A stretch of 18,416 bases of DNA from DATDRS01 sp035291605 (GTDB lineage Bacteria > Chloroflexota > Anaerolineae > Anaerolineales > UBA6663): NCBI GenBank assembly GCA_035291605.1, contig DATDRS010000250.1, positions 1-18,416 of the forward strand, read 5' to 3'. How positions within the stretch are numbered: position 1 is the stretch's first letter; each line of letters opens with the position of its first letter. A program made the position numbers and the translations under genes. The notes beneath the pieces are model-generated. The model had not been told where the DNA came from. It ran no database searches and saw nothing but the letters and a program-made list of their open reading frames with translations. This document shows, in pieces, positions 1-5,794 of the stretch.

Positions 1-540
1 TGGACATCTGAAAGAAAAGCAGTAGTGATTTGTGTGCGCTCATCGGCAACCTGCACCAATTTTCTATGTGGGGTTGCGCCATGATATAGATGGATTAAAA
101 CACCTTCATTCTTTGCAACTTCTATCGCGGGTATTAAGTCGCTATCGCCCGCAATCAGGGCGGCATGGCTTATTTGTTGCTTGGCGCTGAGTAAAACTAA
201 ATCAACTCCGAATTGAATATCTACACCTTTTTGCACATAGATTGGACGTCCCTTTTCATCATTTCCACGATAGACCAACATTCCTTCTCGGACTTCAAAA
301 CGAGGCAAGGCACGTAACGCAGTGTGGAATTTTTGTGCTTGGGCAAACCGCATTGACTCATCGGATGTTGGTAGAGTACGTTGATATGGCAAACAGTTGT
401 AATAGTACGTTCGTAAAATTTCCACTCCACCCGCCAATTTTTGTGCTAGCGTAGTCAATTCTCACACCGCCACACTCACCACGCACGGTAGCATCAAAAT
501 ATCCGCCGTCAATGAAAATGGCTATACGAGTCGTGTTCAT
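1..540 (-). CDS. NYN-domain (LabA/DUF88-like) protein, frameshifted, 3' end outside window
   Basis: The gene starts at ATG 538-540 and runs off the left edge. The first frame gives an N-terminus with FIDGGYFDATVRGE, the beta-strand and first catalytic Asp of a NYN nuclease domain, but it stops at 358. From about position 432 a second frame continues the same domain: ILRTYYYNCLPYQ, then VQKGVDIQFGVDLVLLS, then ALIAGDSDLIPAIEVAKNEG, open to position 1. These are the expected NYN (PIN-like) blocks in the right order. Removing one C from CCC at 430-432 joins the frames and gives about 180 residues. Known family members are metal-dependent RNases or regulators of the LabA/Vlr-like group; the substrate here is unknown. 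Base composition is AT-rich compared with the neighbours, which suggests transfer. The frameshift may be real decay or a sequencing or assembly error. NYN identity is confident; functionality is not. Confidence 0.82.
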
Positions 541-550
541 AGTTGACTTT

Positions 551-583
551 CTAAAAACAAAGGCCACTCTTATAGAGTGGCCT
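551..583 (-). terminator. Intrinsic-terminator-like hairpin in the NYN leader
   Basis: A perfect 10-bp stem (561-570 with 574-583) closes a 3-nt loop at 571-573. Read on the minus strand it is followed by a T-rich run, TTTGTTTTT. It lies between the predicted promoter (638-667) and the start codon at 540, so it would end transcripts of the NYN gene before the coding region unless bypassed. It could also stop readthrough from the 7TM operon upstream, but the promoter sits between the two. Confidence 0.75.
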
Positions 584-595
584 GCGGATACCAAA

Positions 596-622
596 CCCAG
601 CGTCGGTGGGAACAACGCTGGG
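596..622 (-). promoter_or_regulatory. Second hairpin in the NYN leader
   Basis: CCCAGCGT (596-603) and ACGCTGGG (615-622) form a perfect 8-bp stem with an 11-nt loop. It falls just downstream of the predicted transcription start (~630) and 12 bases before the terminator-like hairpin. Two stacked stems in a short leader suggest transcription attenuation, but no clear mutually exclusive antiterminator pairing was found. Confidence 0.5.
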
Positions 623-637
623 GCGAATACCACTCGT

Positions 638-667
638 AGTATATCAAAATCAATATACCGTTGTCAA
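638..667 (-). promoter_or_regulatory. Sigma70-type promoter of the NYN gene
   Basis: On the minus strand the -35 is TTGACA (662-667), the spacer is 18 bp and the -10 is TATACT (638-643). The predicted start of transcription is near 630, leaving a ~90-nt leader before ATG 540. Confidence 0.7.
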
Positions 668-677
668 CTGTCAACGC

Positions 678-691
678 AGAACTGTAGTTCT
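678..691. promoter_or_regulatory. Inverted repeat upstream of the NYN -35 box
   Basis: AGAACT (678-683) and AGTTCT (686-691) form a 6-bp perfect dyad with a 2-bp centre, ten bases upstream of the -35 hexamer. This is a possible activator or repressor site. No regulator is assigned. Confidence 0.35.
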
Positions 692-803
692 TTACGGCAG
701 ATTTTTCAAGCCGCCTGACCAAATATGACGGTAGCGGTGTGGCGAGGGCAGCCCAACATGTGGATGAAGGCCATTGGCTTGGATTGTATCCGCGTTGGTC
801 TCG
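692..803. other. Non-coding stretch at the composition boundary
   Basis: Nothing recognisable was found here. Composition changes from AT-rich to GC-rich at about 700-760, so one edge of the AT-rich patch lies in this stretch. No tRNA end, target-site duplication or transposon terminus was found. Confidence 0.4.
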
Positions 804-960
804 CTACGCAGTGGCCGGAGCGGCGGCGGCCTGCTCGGCGGGCTGGGGCTGCGTCGCCAGCCAGAAGCCGAGGAACATCAGCGCCGCGCCGATCAGTTCG
901 CTCACGTCCAGACAGCCGCCGAGGCCGAGTTTGATGAGCGTGACCGCTGCGCCAGCCCTG
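804..960 (-). pseudogene. C-terminal fragment of a paralogue of the neighbouring 7TM protein
   Basis: In the frame ending at TAG 804-806 the minus strand reads TLIKLGLGGCLDVSELIGAA, then LMFLGFWLATQPQP and an Ala-rich tail. This matches the end of the 961-1785 protein (TLTRLGYGSWLYVGELVAAV, LMFSGFLTAAAPQP). By eye, 19 of 34 aligned residues are identical, and both end in an Ala/Pro-rich tail. The similarity begins immediately after the stop codon of the intact gene. There is no start codon or ribosome site, so this is a relic of a tandem duplicate whose first four fifths were deleted. Confidence 0.7.
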
Positions 961-1785
961 CTAATTGCTTGCGGGCGCAGTCGCGGCCGATGAGACTGGT
1001 CCTTCGTCGGGTTGAGGCGCGGCCGCGGTCAGGAACCCGCTGAACATGAGAACCGCGGCGACCAGTTCGCCCACGTACAGCCACGACCCATAGCCCAGGC
1101 GGGTGAGCGTGCTGGCGAAGCCAATCGAGAGCGCGCCTGCGGCAATCAGCACATTGCCAATGACCCGGTTAGGCAAGACGCGCTTGCGCCAGAACAAGAA
1201 GGCCGACCACAGCGCGCCGCCGACGAGAGTGATCAGGCCGTAAATGTTGAAGAAGGGCGTCGTTAAGCGCACCGGCGTGCCCAGGGGGAGCAAACCGCGG
1301 ATCACGGTAACTTCTTCACCCCGGTAGACGACCGTGGCGGTTTGAGCGTCAGGCGGCGCAATCTCGCCAGGTTCCAGGCGCTTGGTGCCATACTGTTCGC
1401 TGATAGGGCGCTCGGTGGTGAAGATGGCTGTATCCAGCTGAGGCATAACCTGCAACATGAGAGAGCCGGCTGCGAGGCTCCCCAACACCAGGATGACGGT
1501 GAGCACATGGACCCATTTCTTACGGAACAACAGGTACACCGTGCCGTGGCCGATCCAGCCTGCGTTTAGCACAGCCCCGAAGAAATACCATACAAAGAAC
1601 ACCCATTTGTTCCACGCGAGAGCAAGATAGGCCTCGGCAAAACTGCCCGCGCCGAACATGGCCAGGCCTAGCCCCCAAAAGAGGAAGTGGGGCGCGCGGC
1701 GCGCGGCGTAGCGCTGAAGGACAAACACCATGAAGGCCAACATGATAGCCGTCGAGACGAACGGCAAGATCGAATTGAGCGACAT
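961..1785 (-). CDS. Seven-TM membrane protein of unknown function
   Basis: The protein has 274 residues. ATG 1783-1785 is chosen because AAAGGAGAA lies 6-10 bases upstream; longer starts lack this. Hydrophobic stretches suggest seven membrane segments at about 5-23, 34-54, 62-87, 92-113, 178-199, 208-228 and 233-254. A hydrophilic loop of ~65 residues lies between segments 4 and 5, and the C-terminal tail is Ala/Pro-rich. No catalytic motif is evident; a conserved-looking WIGHGTVYLLFRKKW lies in segments 3-4. The layout resembles 7TM sensor input domains, but no kinase or other output domain is attached. It is the third gene of a cassette after an HTH regulator and a 54-aa membrane protein, 25 bases after the latter. 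A decayed partial copy follows directly. The function is not recognised. Confidence 0.75.
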   Translation of the reverse strand: MSLNSILPFVSTAIMLAFMVFVLQRYAARRAPHFLFWGLGLAMFGAGSFAEAYLALAWNKWVFFVWYFFGAVLNAGWIGHGTVYLLFRKKWVHVLTVILVLGSLAAGSLMLQVMPQLDTAIFTTERPISEQYGTKRLEPGEIAPPDAQTATVVYRGEEVTVIRGLLPLGTPVRLTTPFFNIYGLITLVGGALWSAFLFWRKRVLPNRVIGNVLIAAGALSIGFASTLTRLGYGSWLYVGELVAAVLMFSGFLTAAAPQPDEGPVSSAATAPASN

Positions 1786-1810
1786 AACAGGTTCTCCTTT
1801 GGGTTCAGGT

Positions 1811-1975
1811 TCATTGATACGGCACAAAGCCAAGCAGGACTCCAGCGGCAATGGCGATGAACACGACTGTCAGGATGGCCATTCCGAGCAGCAGCAGCGG
1901 CACAACCTTGTCGTAAAAAGTGGAATGGGCCGGCATATGTGATTTGTCAGGCCGAATTTTGCGGGCCGTGCTCAT
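1811..1975 (-). CDS. Small single-TM protein (54 aa)
   Basis: Starts at ATG 1973-1975 with AAAGGA 7 bases upstream, inside the end of the HTH gene. Only 4 bases separate that gene's TAA from this ATG, so translation is probably coupled. The N-terminal ~22 residues are polar, basic and contain three His (MSTARKIRPDKSHMPAHSTF), followed by one strongly hydrophobic segment at about 24-49 and a short VPYQ end. The N-in topology suggested by the basic start is inference. No family is recognised. Its place between a regulator and a 7TM protein suggests an accessory subunit of the latter. Confidence 0.7.
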   Translation of the reverse strand: MSTARKIRPDKSHMPAHSTFYDKVVPLLLLGMAILTVVFIAIAAGVLLGFVPYQ

Positions 1976-1979
1976 TGAC

Positions 1980-2603
1980 TTATCCTTTCTGTTCGTGCGC
2001 CTCGACCAGCGCCAGCAGCACCATGTTGGTGAAGGCCGTGACCTTCCGGTGCATCTGCGCCCACTCGCGCGCGGCGTGCCGGCCGGAGGCCTGATACACG
2101 TCAATCACGCTGTCGTACAGGAAATCGCGGAAGTACAGGAACACGTTGACCTTCTCGCCCAGCGTCAGCCCGGCCTCCCGGCCCAGGCGCTCGTACTCCT
2201 GCCCGATCTGCCGGCCCTCGATCAGCGCCGCCTCGACCTCGTCCCCCAGGTACCGCACGAGCGAGGCGAGCAGGTTCCGGCTGGCCTCGCGGAACCGCAT
2301 TTTGTTGGCTTCGTCGAGGCGCTGATACCACGCAGTGTTCCTGAGTTGTCCCTCGGCCACCTGCATCCGCGCCCGCCCGAGCGCGTTCTGGATAATCATC
2401 TGCCCGGCGGTCGGCGGCGACTCGCGCCGCGCGACAGCCCACGCCTCGACGTCGGTGCGGCGGAAGCGGCGATGCTTGCCCGGGGTGCGATGCGCCGGGA
2501 TTTCCCCGTGATCGGCCCACGCCCGCAGGGTGGAGGGGTGGACTCCGAGTATTTCGGCGGCCTCACCGAGATTCAGCCATTCGTCGCCGTTCAGCGCTGC
2601 CAA
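1980..2603 (-). CDS. MerR/excisionase-type HTH regulator with helical C-terminal domain
   Basis: The protein has 207 residues. TTG 2601-2603 is chosen as start because AGGAGG (2609-2614) lies 5 bases upstream; a further in-frame TTG at 2627 overlaps the predicted -10 box and cannot be the start. Residues ~9-56 form a MerR-like winged HTH (WLNLGEAAEILGVHPSTLRA, then GKHRRFRRTDVEAW), the form also used by excisionases and by DNA-binding heads of many sensory regulators. Residues ~65-207 are all-helical with GQEYERLGREAGLTLGEKV and a FRDFLYDSVIDVYQ segment, loosely like RsbRD-type sensory helices (low certainty). It heads a cassette with two membrane proteins, so it may sense or control them. 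Its promoter carries dyad and repeat sequences consistent with self-control. Confidence 0.8.
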   Translation of the reverse strand: MAALNGDEWLNLGEAAEILGVHPSTLRAWADHGEIPAHRTPGKHRRFRRTDVEAWAVARRESPPTAGQMIIQNALGRARMQVAEGQLRNTAWYQRLDEANKMRFREASRNLLASLVRYLGDEVEAALIEGRQIGQEYERLGREAGLTLGEKVNVFLYFRDFLYDSVIDVYQASGRHAAREWAQMHRKVTAFTNMVLLALVEAHEQKG

Positions 2604-2626
2604 GCAAACCTCCTGAAACTTACACA

Positions 2627-2655
2627 AAATTATCGTCGGGTGTAGATTTTGTCAA
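2627..2655 (-). promoter_or_regulatory. Promoter of the HTH cassette
   Basis: On the minus strand the -35 is TTGACA (2650-2655), the spacer is 17 bp and the -10 is TAATTT (2627-2632). The predicted transcript start is about 2620, which leaves a short leader with AGGAGG and the TTG start at 2603. Confidence 0.7.
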
Positions 2656-2687
2656 TTGACATTTGCATAGATTTTCGGTGACATTTG
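2650..2687. promoter_or_regulatory. Palindrome and direct repeats over the HTH promoter
   Basis: TGTCAATTGACA (2650-2661) is a perfect 12-bp palindrome covering the -35 hexamer. TGACATTTG occurs at 2657-2665 and again at 2679-2687, 22 bp apart, which puts both on the same DNA face. This is a probable operator for the HTH protein itself (inference). Confidence 0.5.
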
Positions 2688-2698
2688 GCGGGTTGGCC

Positions 2699-5638
2699 TC
2701 ACAGAGTGTTCATCGGGTCAACGTCAATGTACCACCCCTTGAGGGTCTTCCCCCGCACGAAGGCCGCCGGGTCGGGGCTGCGGACGACGATCTGCCAGCG
2801 GTGCTCACCCGCGATCTTGCCGAAGAAGCACGGGGCCGGGCCGACGACGTCCGTCCCGACGGGTTTCTCTTCTCGGAGGCGAGCCTGCAATTGTTTGACG
2901 ACGATGTTCGCCTCGGCCTCTGCGCTTTCGGGGCGCGTGTGCCGGTAAACCAGGCGCATCACCCGGCGGAAAGGCGGATAGGCTAACTCCTTGCGGTAAC
3001 GGAGCTCCCTGGCGAAGAACCCGGCGTAATCGTGCTTCGAGGCGGCCTGAATGGCGTAATGCTCCGGCTGGTACGTCTGCAGGATCACCCGCCCGCCGAG
3101 CAGGCTGCGCCCGGCGCGGCCCGCTACCTGCGTGAGCACCTGAAACGTCCGCTCCGCCGCGCGATAATCGGGCAGGCCCAGGCCTACGTCCGCCGAGATC
3201 ACGCCGACGAGCGTCACCAGCGGCAGGTCGAGGCCCTTCGCGATCATCTGCGTGCCGATCAACACGTCGGCCTGCTGCGTGCTGAACTGCTGCAGGATCA
3301 GGTCGTGCGCGCCCTTGAAGCGCGTCACGTCGTGATCCCAGCGCAGGGTGCGGGCCTGGGGGAACTGCGCGTGCACCGCCTCCTCGATCTTCTGCGTGCC
3401 CGCGCCAAAGTAGCGGATGCGCTGCCCCCCGCAGTTGGGGCATTTCTTCGGCACGCCGCGCCGGTGGTTGCAGTGATGGCAAATCAGTTGCCCCTCTGAA
3501 CGGTCCACGCCCGTCGCGTGATACGTCATGGGCATATCGCACCGCGAGCACTTGAGCGCCTCGCCGCAATCGCGGCAGAAGACGAACGTCGAGGTCCCGC
3601 GCCGGTTGAGGAAGAGGATGACCTGCTCTTGGCGCGCCAACACTTCACTGAGCGCGGCCTGCAGGCGGCGGCTGAAGATGGAGGTGTTGCCCGCCCGCAG
3701 TTCCTGCCGCATGTCCACGACGTCCACGGGCGGCAGCTCAATCGCCTGTGTTTCGCTCGACTCGCCGCCGACCGGGTGGTAATGCGGCGCGACGTGATAC
3801 TTCTGCGCCAGCTCCTGAATGCGGCGCGTGTGCCCCATGATGCGCTGCGGCAGCTCGAGCAGGCGATACTCGCCCTGTCTGGCGCGATGGTAAGAAACGA
3901 CGTCGGGCGTGGCCGAGCCGAGGAGGCACACCGCGCCCAGCTTCTTCGCATATTCTATGGCCGTGTCGCGGGCGTGGTAGGGGACGATGAACGGCGGGTC
4001 CTGCTTGTAGGCTTCGTCGTGCTCCTCGTCGAGCACGATGAGGCCGAGGTCGGGCAGGGGGGCGAACAAGGCGCTGCGCGCGCCGATGACCACGTCCACC
4101 AGGCCGCGGCGGGCGCGCCGCCAGGTGTCGTAGCGTTCTCCCGCCCCGAGTTGGGAATGCCACACGGCCACGCGCCCAGGAAAGCGTGCGGCGAAGCGCC
4201 GCACCGTCTGCGGGGTCAACGCGATCTCGGGGACGAGGACGATGGCCTGCTTGCCCCGCGCGATGATCTCGCCGAGGGCGCGCAGGTAAATCTCGGTCTT
4301 GCCGGAGCCGGTGACGCCGTGGAGCAGGATGGGGGTGGGGCGTGGGGCGTCCCAAGGGGATGCTTCGCGACGGAGCGCGGCGGCGATGGCCTCCCAGACT
4401 TTGCCCTGGTCGGGCGTGAGGGTGGGAGGCTCGGCCGGGACGAATTCCTGCCCGGCGAGCGAGTCGCGTATAGTTTCTTCCTCACTTAATTCAATTAGCC
4501 CATGATCGGCCAGCAGCTTCAAATCTTCTGAATCAGCGCCCGTTTCTGCATAAATCCAACTCACATTTACAGGGTCAAAAGAGTCAGTTAGAAACTCCAA
4601 TACCCTAACCTGCCTTGTAGCACCTCGGAGGTCAATGACTCGTTGGAGCACATCCTTCTTTTCGATAATCAAGCGAACACGCTTGGGAACAGCAATCTGA
4701 TGGATGAAGCCTTTTTTCTCAAGTTCTCGCAGTGTGACTGAACTGGTCCGCAATACTTTCTTTGAGATAGATGTAGTACTCTGCATGAGTTGGTGAATTA
4801 CAGCTAACTGAGCACGACTGTTTTGCAAGTCGGCTAGATTTTTCTGAATCTCGTCCAGAGATTGAGCAAGTGTGACAAGAATTTCTTCGGGGATAATTTC
4901 GATCCAACCCCATTCAGCCAGAGTGTTTAGAAAGGTTTCTGAGCACTGGGCTTCCTGGCACACCCGCTCTAAAGACGGCATTGCTTCCGATGATCTGCTT
5001 ATAGCCTCCAATGCGTCAGCATGTCTGGACTCGTGACCTAAATAGGATTTAGCCTCTTCGACAGCCTGCAAAGAAACGCTAAGTCGCGCTGTTCTGATGT
5101 ACTTGGGACGGACTGTAGGCGGATCTAGGACGCTCTGTTTAGTCAGCATGCCCCGGCGGGCGAGGGCCTCGACGGCAGAGCGCCAGTTCATTCTGGGCAG
5201 GGCGCGGTCAATCTGCCGCCCCCGCAGCGGGCCGCGCGATGTCAGGAGGCGGACGAGCGCTTGTTGCGTCGGGTGCGTGACCTCGACGTCTGGATTAACG
5301 AGGGTGTAAAGCACGTCCGCGCTTTTGGAGAGACCAGGGGGGAGCATGAGGGTCAGGCAGTCAATCAGCGGGGCGAGGTAAGTGTGCGAGAGCCAGTAGG
5401 CGAGGTCGAGCTGCGCCTGGGTCAGCACCGGCTCGGGGTCAACCAGCCCCTCAAGCGCTTTGACGTCCTGCACGGGCGCGGAGTCGCCCAGGCCGACGAC
5501 CAGGCCCTGCGCTTTGCGCACGCCGAACGGCGCGGTGACGAGATGCCCCGCCCTCAGTTTGTCTTGCAGCTCGGGGGGCACCGCGTAATGGAAAGCGCCA
5601 GTGAGATGGGGGACGTTGACGACGATTTCGGCGAACAT
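2699..5638 (-). CDS. priA: Primosomal protein N' (PriA helicase), enlarged
   Basis: This is the replication-restart helicase that loads the primosome at stalled forks. The protein has 979 residues; the start MFAEIVVNVP is the family's usual N-terminus. The 3'-DNA-binding domain is ~1-105 and a winged helix ~120-170. Helicase motifs are Walker A GVTGSGKT 441-448, DEEH 537-540, GSATP 574-578 and a late motif ending QVAGRAGR 837-844. Eight zinc-binding Cys occur in four CxxC pairs: 688/691, 697/700, 720/723 and 733/736. Residues ~170-390 are extra compared with compact PriA proteins (E. coli ~730 aa), are encoded by AT-rich DNA (about 4480-5130), and look like three winged-helix-like modules. 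All catalytic motifs are present, so the gene should be active. It is the last gene of the gmk-to-priA run; no strong SD was seen before the ATG. Confidence 0.97.
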   Translation of the reverse strand: MFAEIVVNVPHLTGAFHYAVPPELQDKLRAGHLVTAPFGVRKAQGLVVGLGDSAPVQDVKALEGLVDPEPVLTQAQLDLAYWLSHTYLAPLIDCLTLMLPPGLSKSADVLYTLVNPDVEVTHPTQQALVRLLTSRGPLRGRQIDRALPRMNWRSAVEALARRGMLTKQSVLDPPTVRPKYIRTARLSVSLQAVEEAKSYLGHESRHADALEAISRSSEAMPSLERVCQEAQCSETFLNTLAEWGWIEIIPEEILVTLAQSLDEIQKNLADLQNSRAQLAVIHQLMQSTTSISKKVLRTSSVTLRELEKKGFIHQIAVPKRVRLIIEKKDVLQRVIDLRGATRQVRVLEFLTDSFDPVNVSWIYAETGADSEDLKLLADHGLIELSEEETIRDSLAGQEFVPAEPPTLTPDQGKVWEAIAAALRREASPWDAPRPTPILLHGVTGSGKTEIYLRALGEIIARGKQAIVLVPEIALTPQTVRRFAARFPGRVAVWHSQLGAGERYDTWRRARRGLVDVVIGARSALFAPLPDLGLIVLDEEHDEAYKQDPPFIVPYHARDTAIEYAKKLGAVCLLGSATPDVVSYHRARQGEYRLLELPQRIMGHTRRIQELAQKYHVAPHYHPVGGESSETQAIELPPVDVVDMRQELRAGNTSIFSRRLQAALSEVLARQEQVILFLNRRGTSTFVFCRDCGEALKCSRCDMPMTYHATGVDRSEGQLICHHCNHRRGVPKKCPNCGGQRIRYFGAGTQKIEEAVHAQFPQARTLRWDHDVTRFKGAHDLILQQFSTQQADVLIGTQMIAKGLDLPLVTLVGVISADVGLGLPDYRAAERTFQVLTQVAGRAGRSLLGGRVILQTYQPEHYAIQAASKHDYAGFFARELRYRKELAYPPFRRVMRLVYRHTRPESAEAEANIVVKQLQARLREEKPVGTDVVGPAPCFFGKIAGEHRWQIVVRSPDPAAFVRGKTLKGWYIDVDPMNTL

Positions 5639-5794
5639 GGCAGTCGCAGAGGCGCACAGATTTTCAGCGCCTCACGGAAGCTCGGGTGGCAGTTGCAGGG
5701 CCGGCGCGTCGCCGCTTCGCGCAACTGCGACGGCAACCGGTGCGCAGAGGAGCACGGATTTTTTATCTGTGTCCATCCGTGCTCATCCGTGGTT
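5639..5794. repeat. Spacer built of short repeats between CNNM gene and priA
   Basis: Three tandem 10-bp units abut the CNNM stop: ATCTGTGTCC (5765-5774), ATCCGTGCTC (5775-5784) and ATCCGTGGTT (5785-5794). GAGCACGGAT (5750-5759) is the exact reverse complement of the middle unit and can form a 10-bp stem with it. CGCAGAGGAGCACGGATTTT (5743-5762) recurs with 18 of 20 matches at 5645-5664. CAGTTGC (5690-5696) and GCAACTG (5721-5727) form a further dyad. Similar 'ATCCGTG' strings occur as dispersed intergenic repeats in several environmental phyla (from memory). Confidence 0.65.

Noticed and set aside
551..583. Plus-strand or bidirectional terminator
   Set aside because: No T-run follows the stem on the plus strand and no plus-strand gene ends there.
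1..740. Insertion sequence at the left edge
   Set aside because: No transposase motif, terminal inverted repeats or target duplication; the only gene is of the NYN family.
2604..2627. Upstream TTG start for the HTH gene
   Set aside because: It would overlap the -10 box and lies upstream of AGGAGG; the TTG at 2603 is correctly spaced.
1920..2645. 241-aa plus-strand frame opposite the HTH gene
   Set aside because: The minus strand has a ribosome site, promoter and recognisable HTH; the plus frame is an antisense shadow.
3518..4489. 323-aa plus-strand open frame inside priA
   Set aside because: Antisense to the helicase core of PriA; composition is typical of high-GC shadow frames and no motif is present.
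5750..5794. CRISPR-like array before priA
   Set aside because: Units are only 10 bp, directly tandem and without spacers; no cas genes are present.
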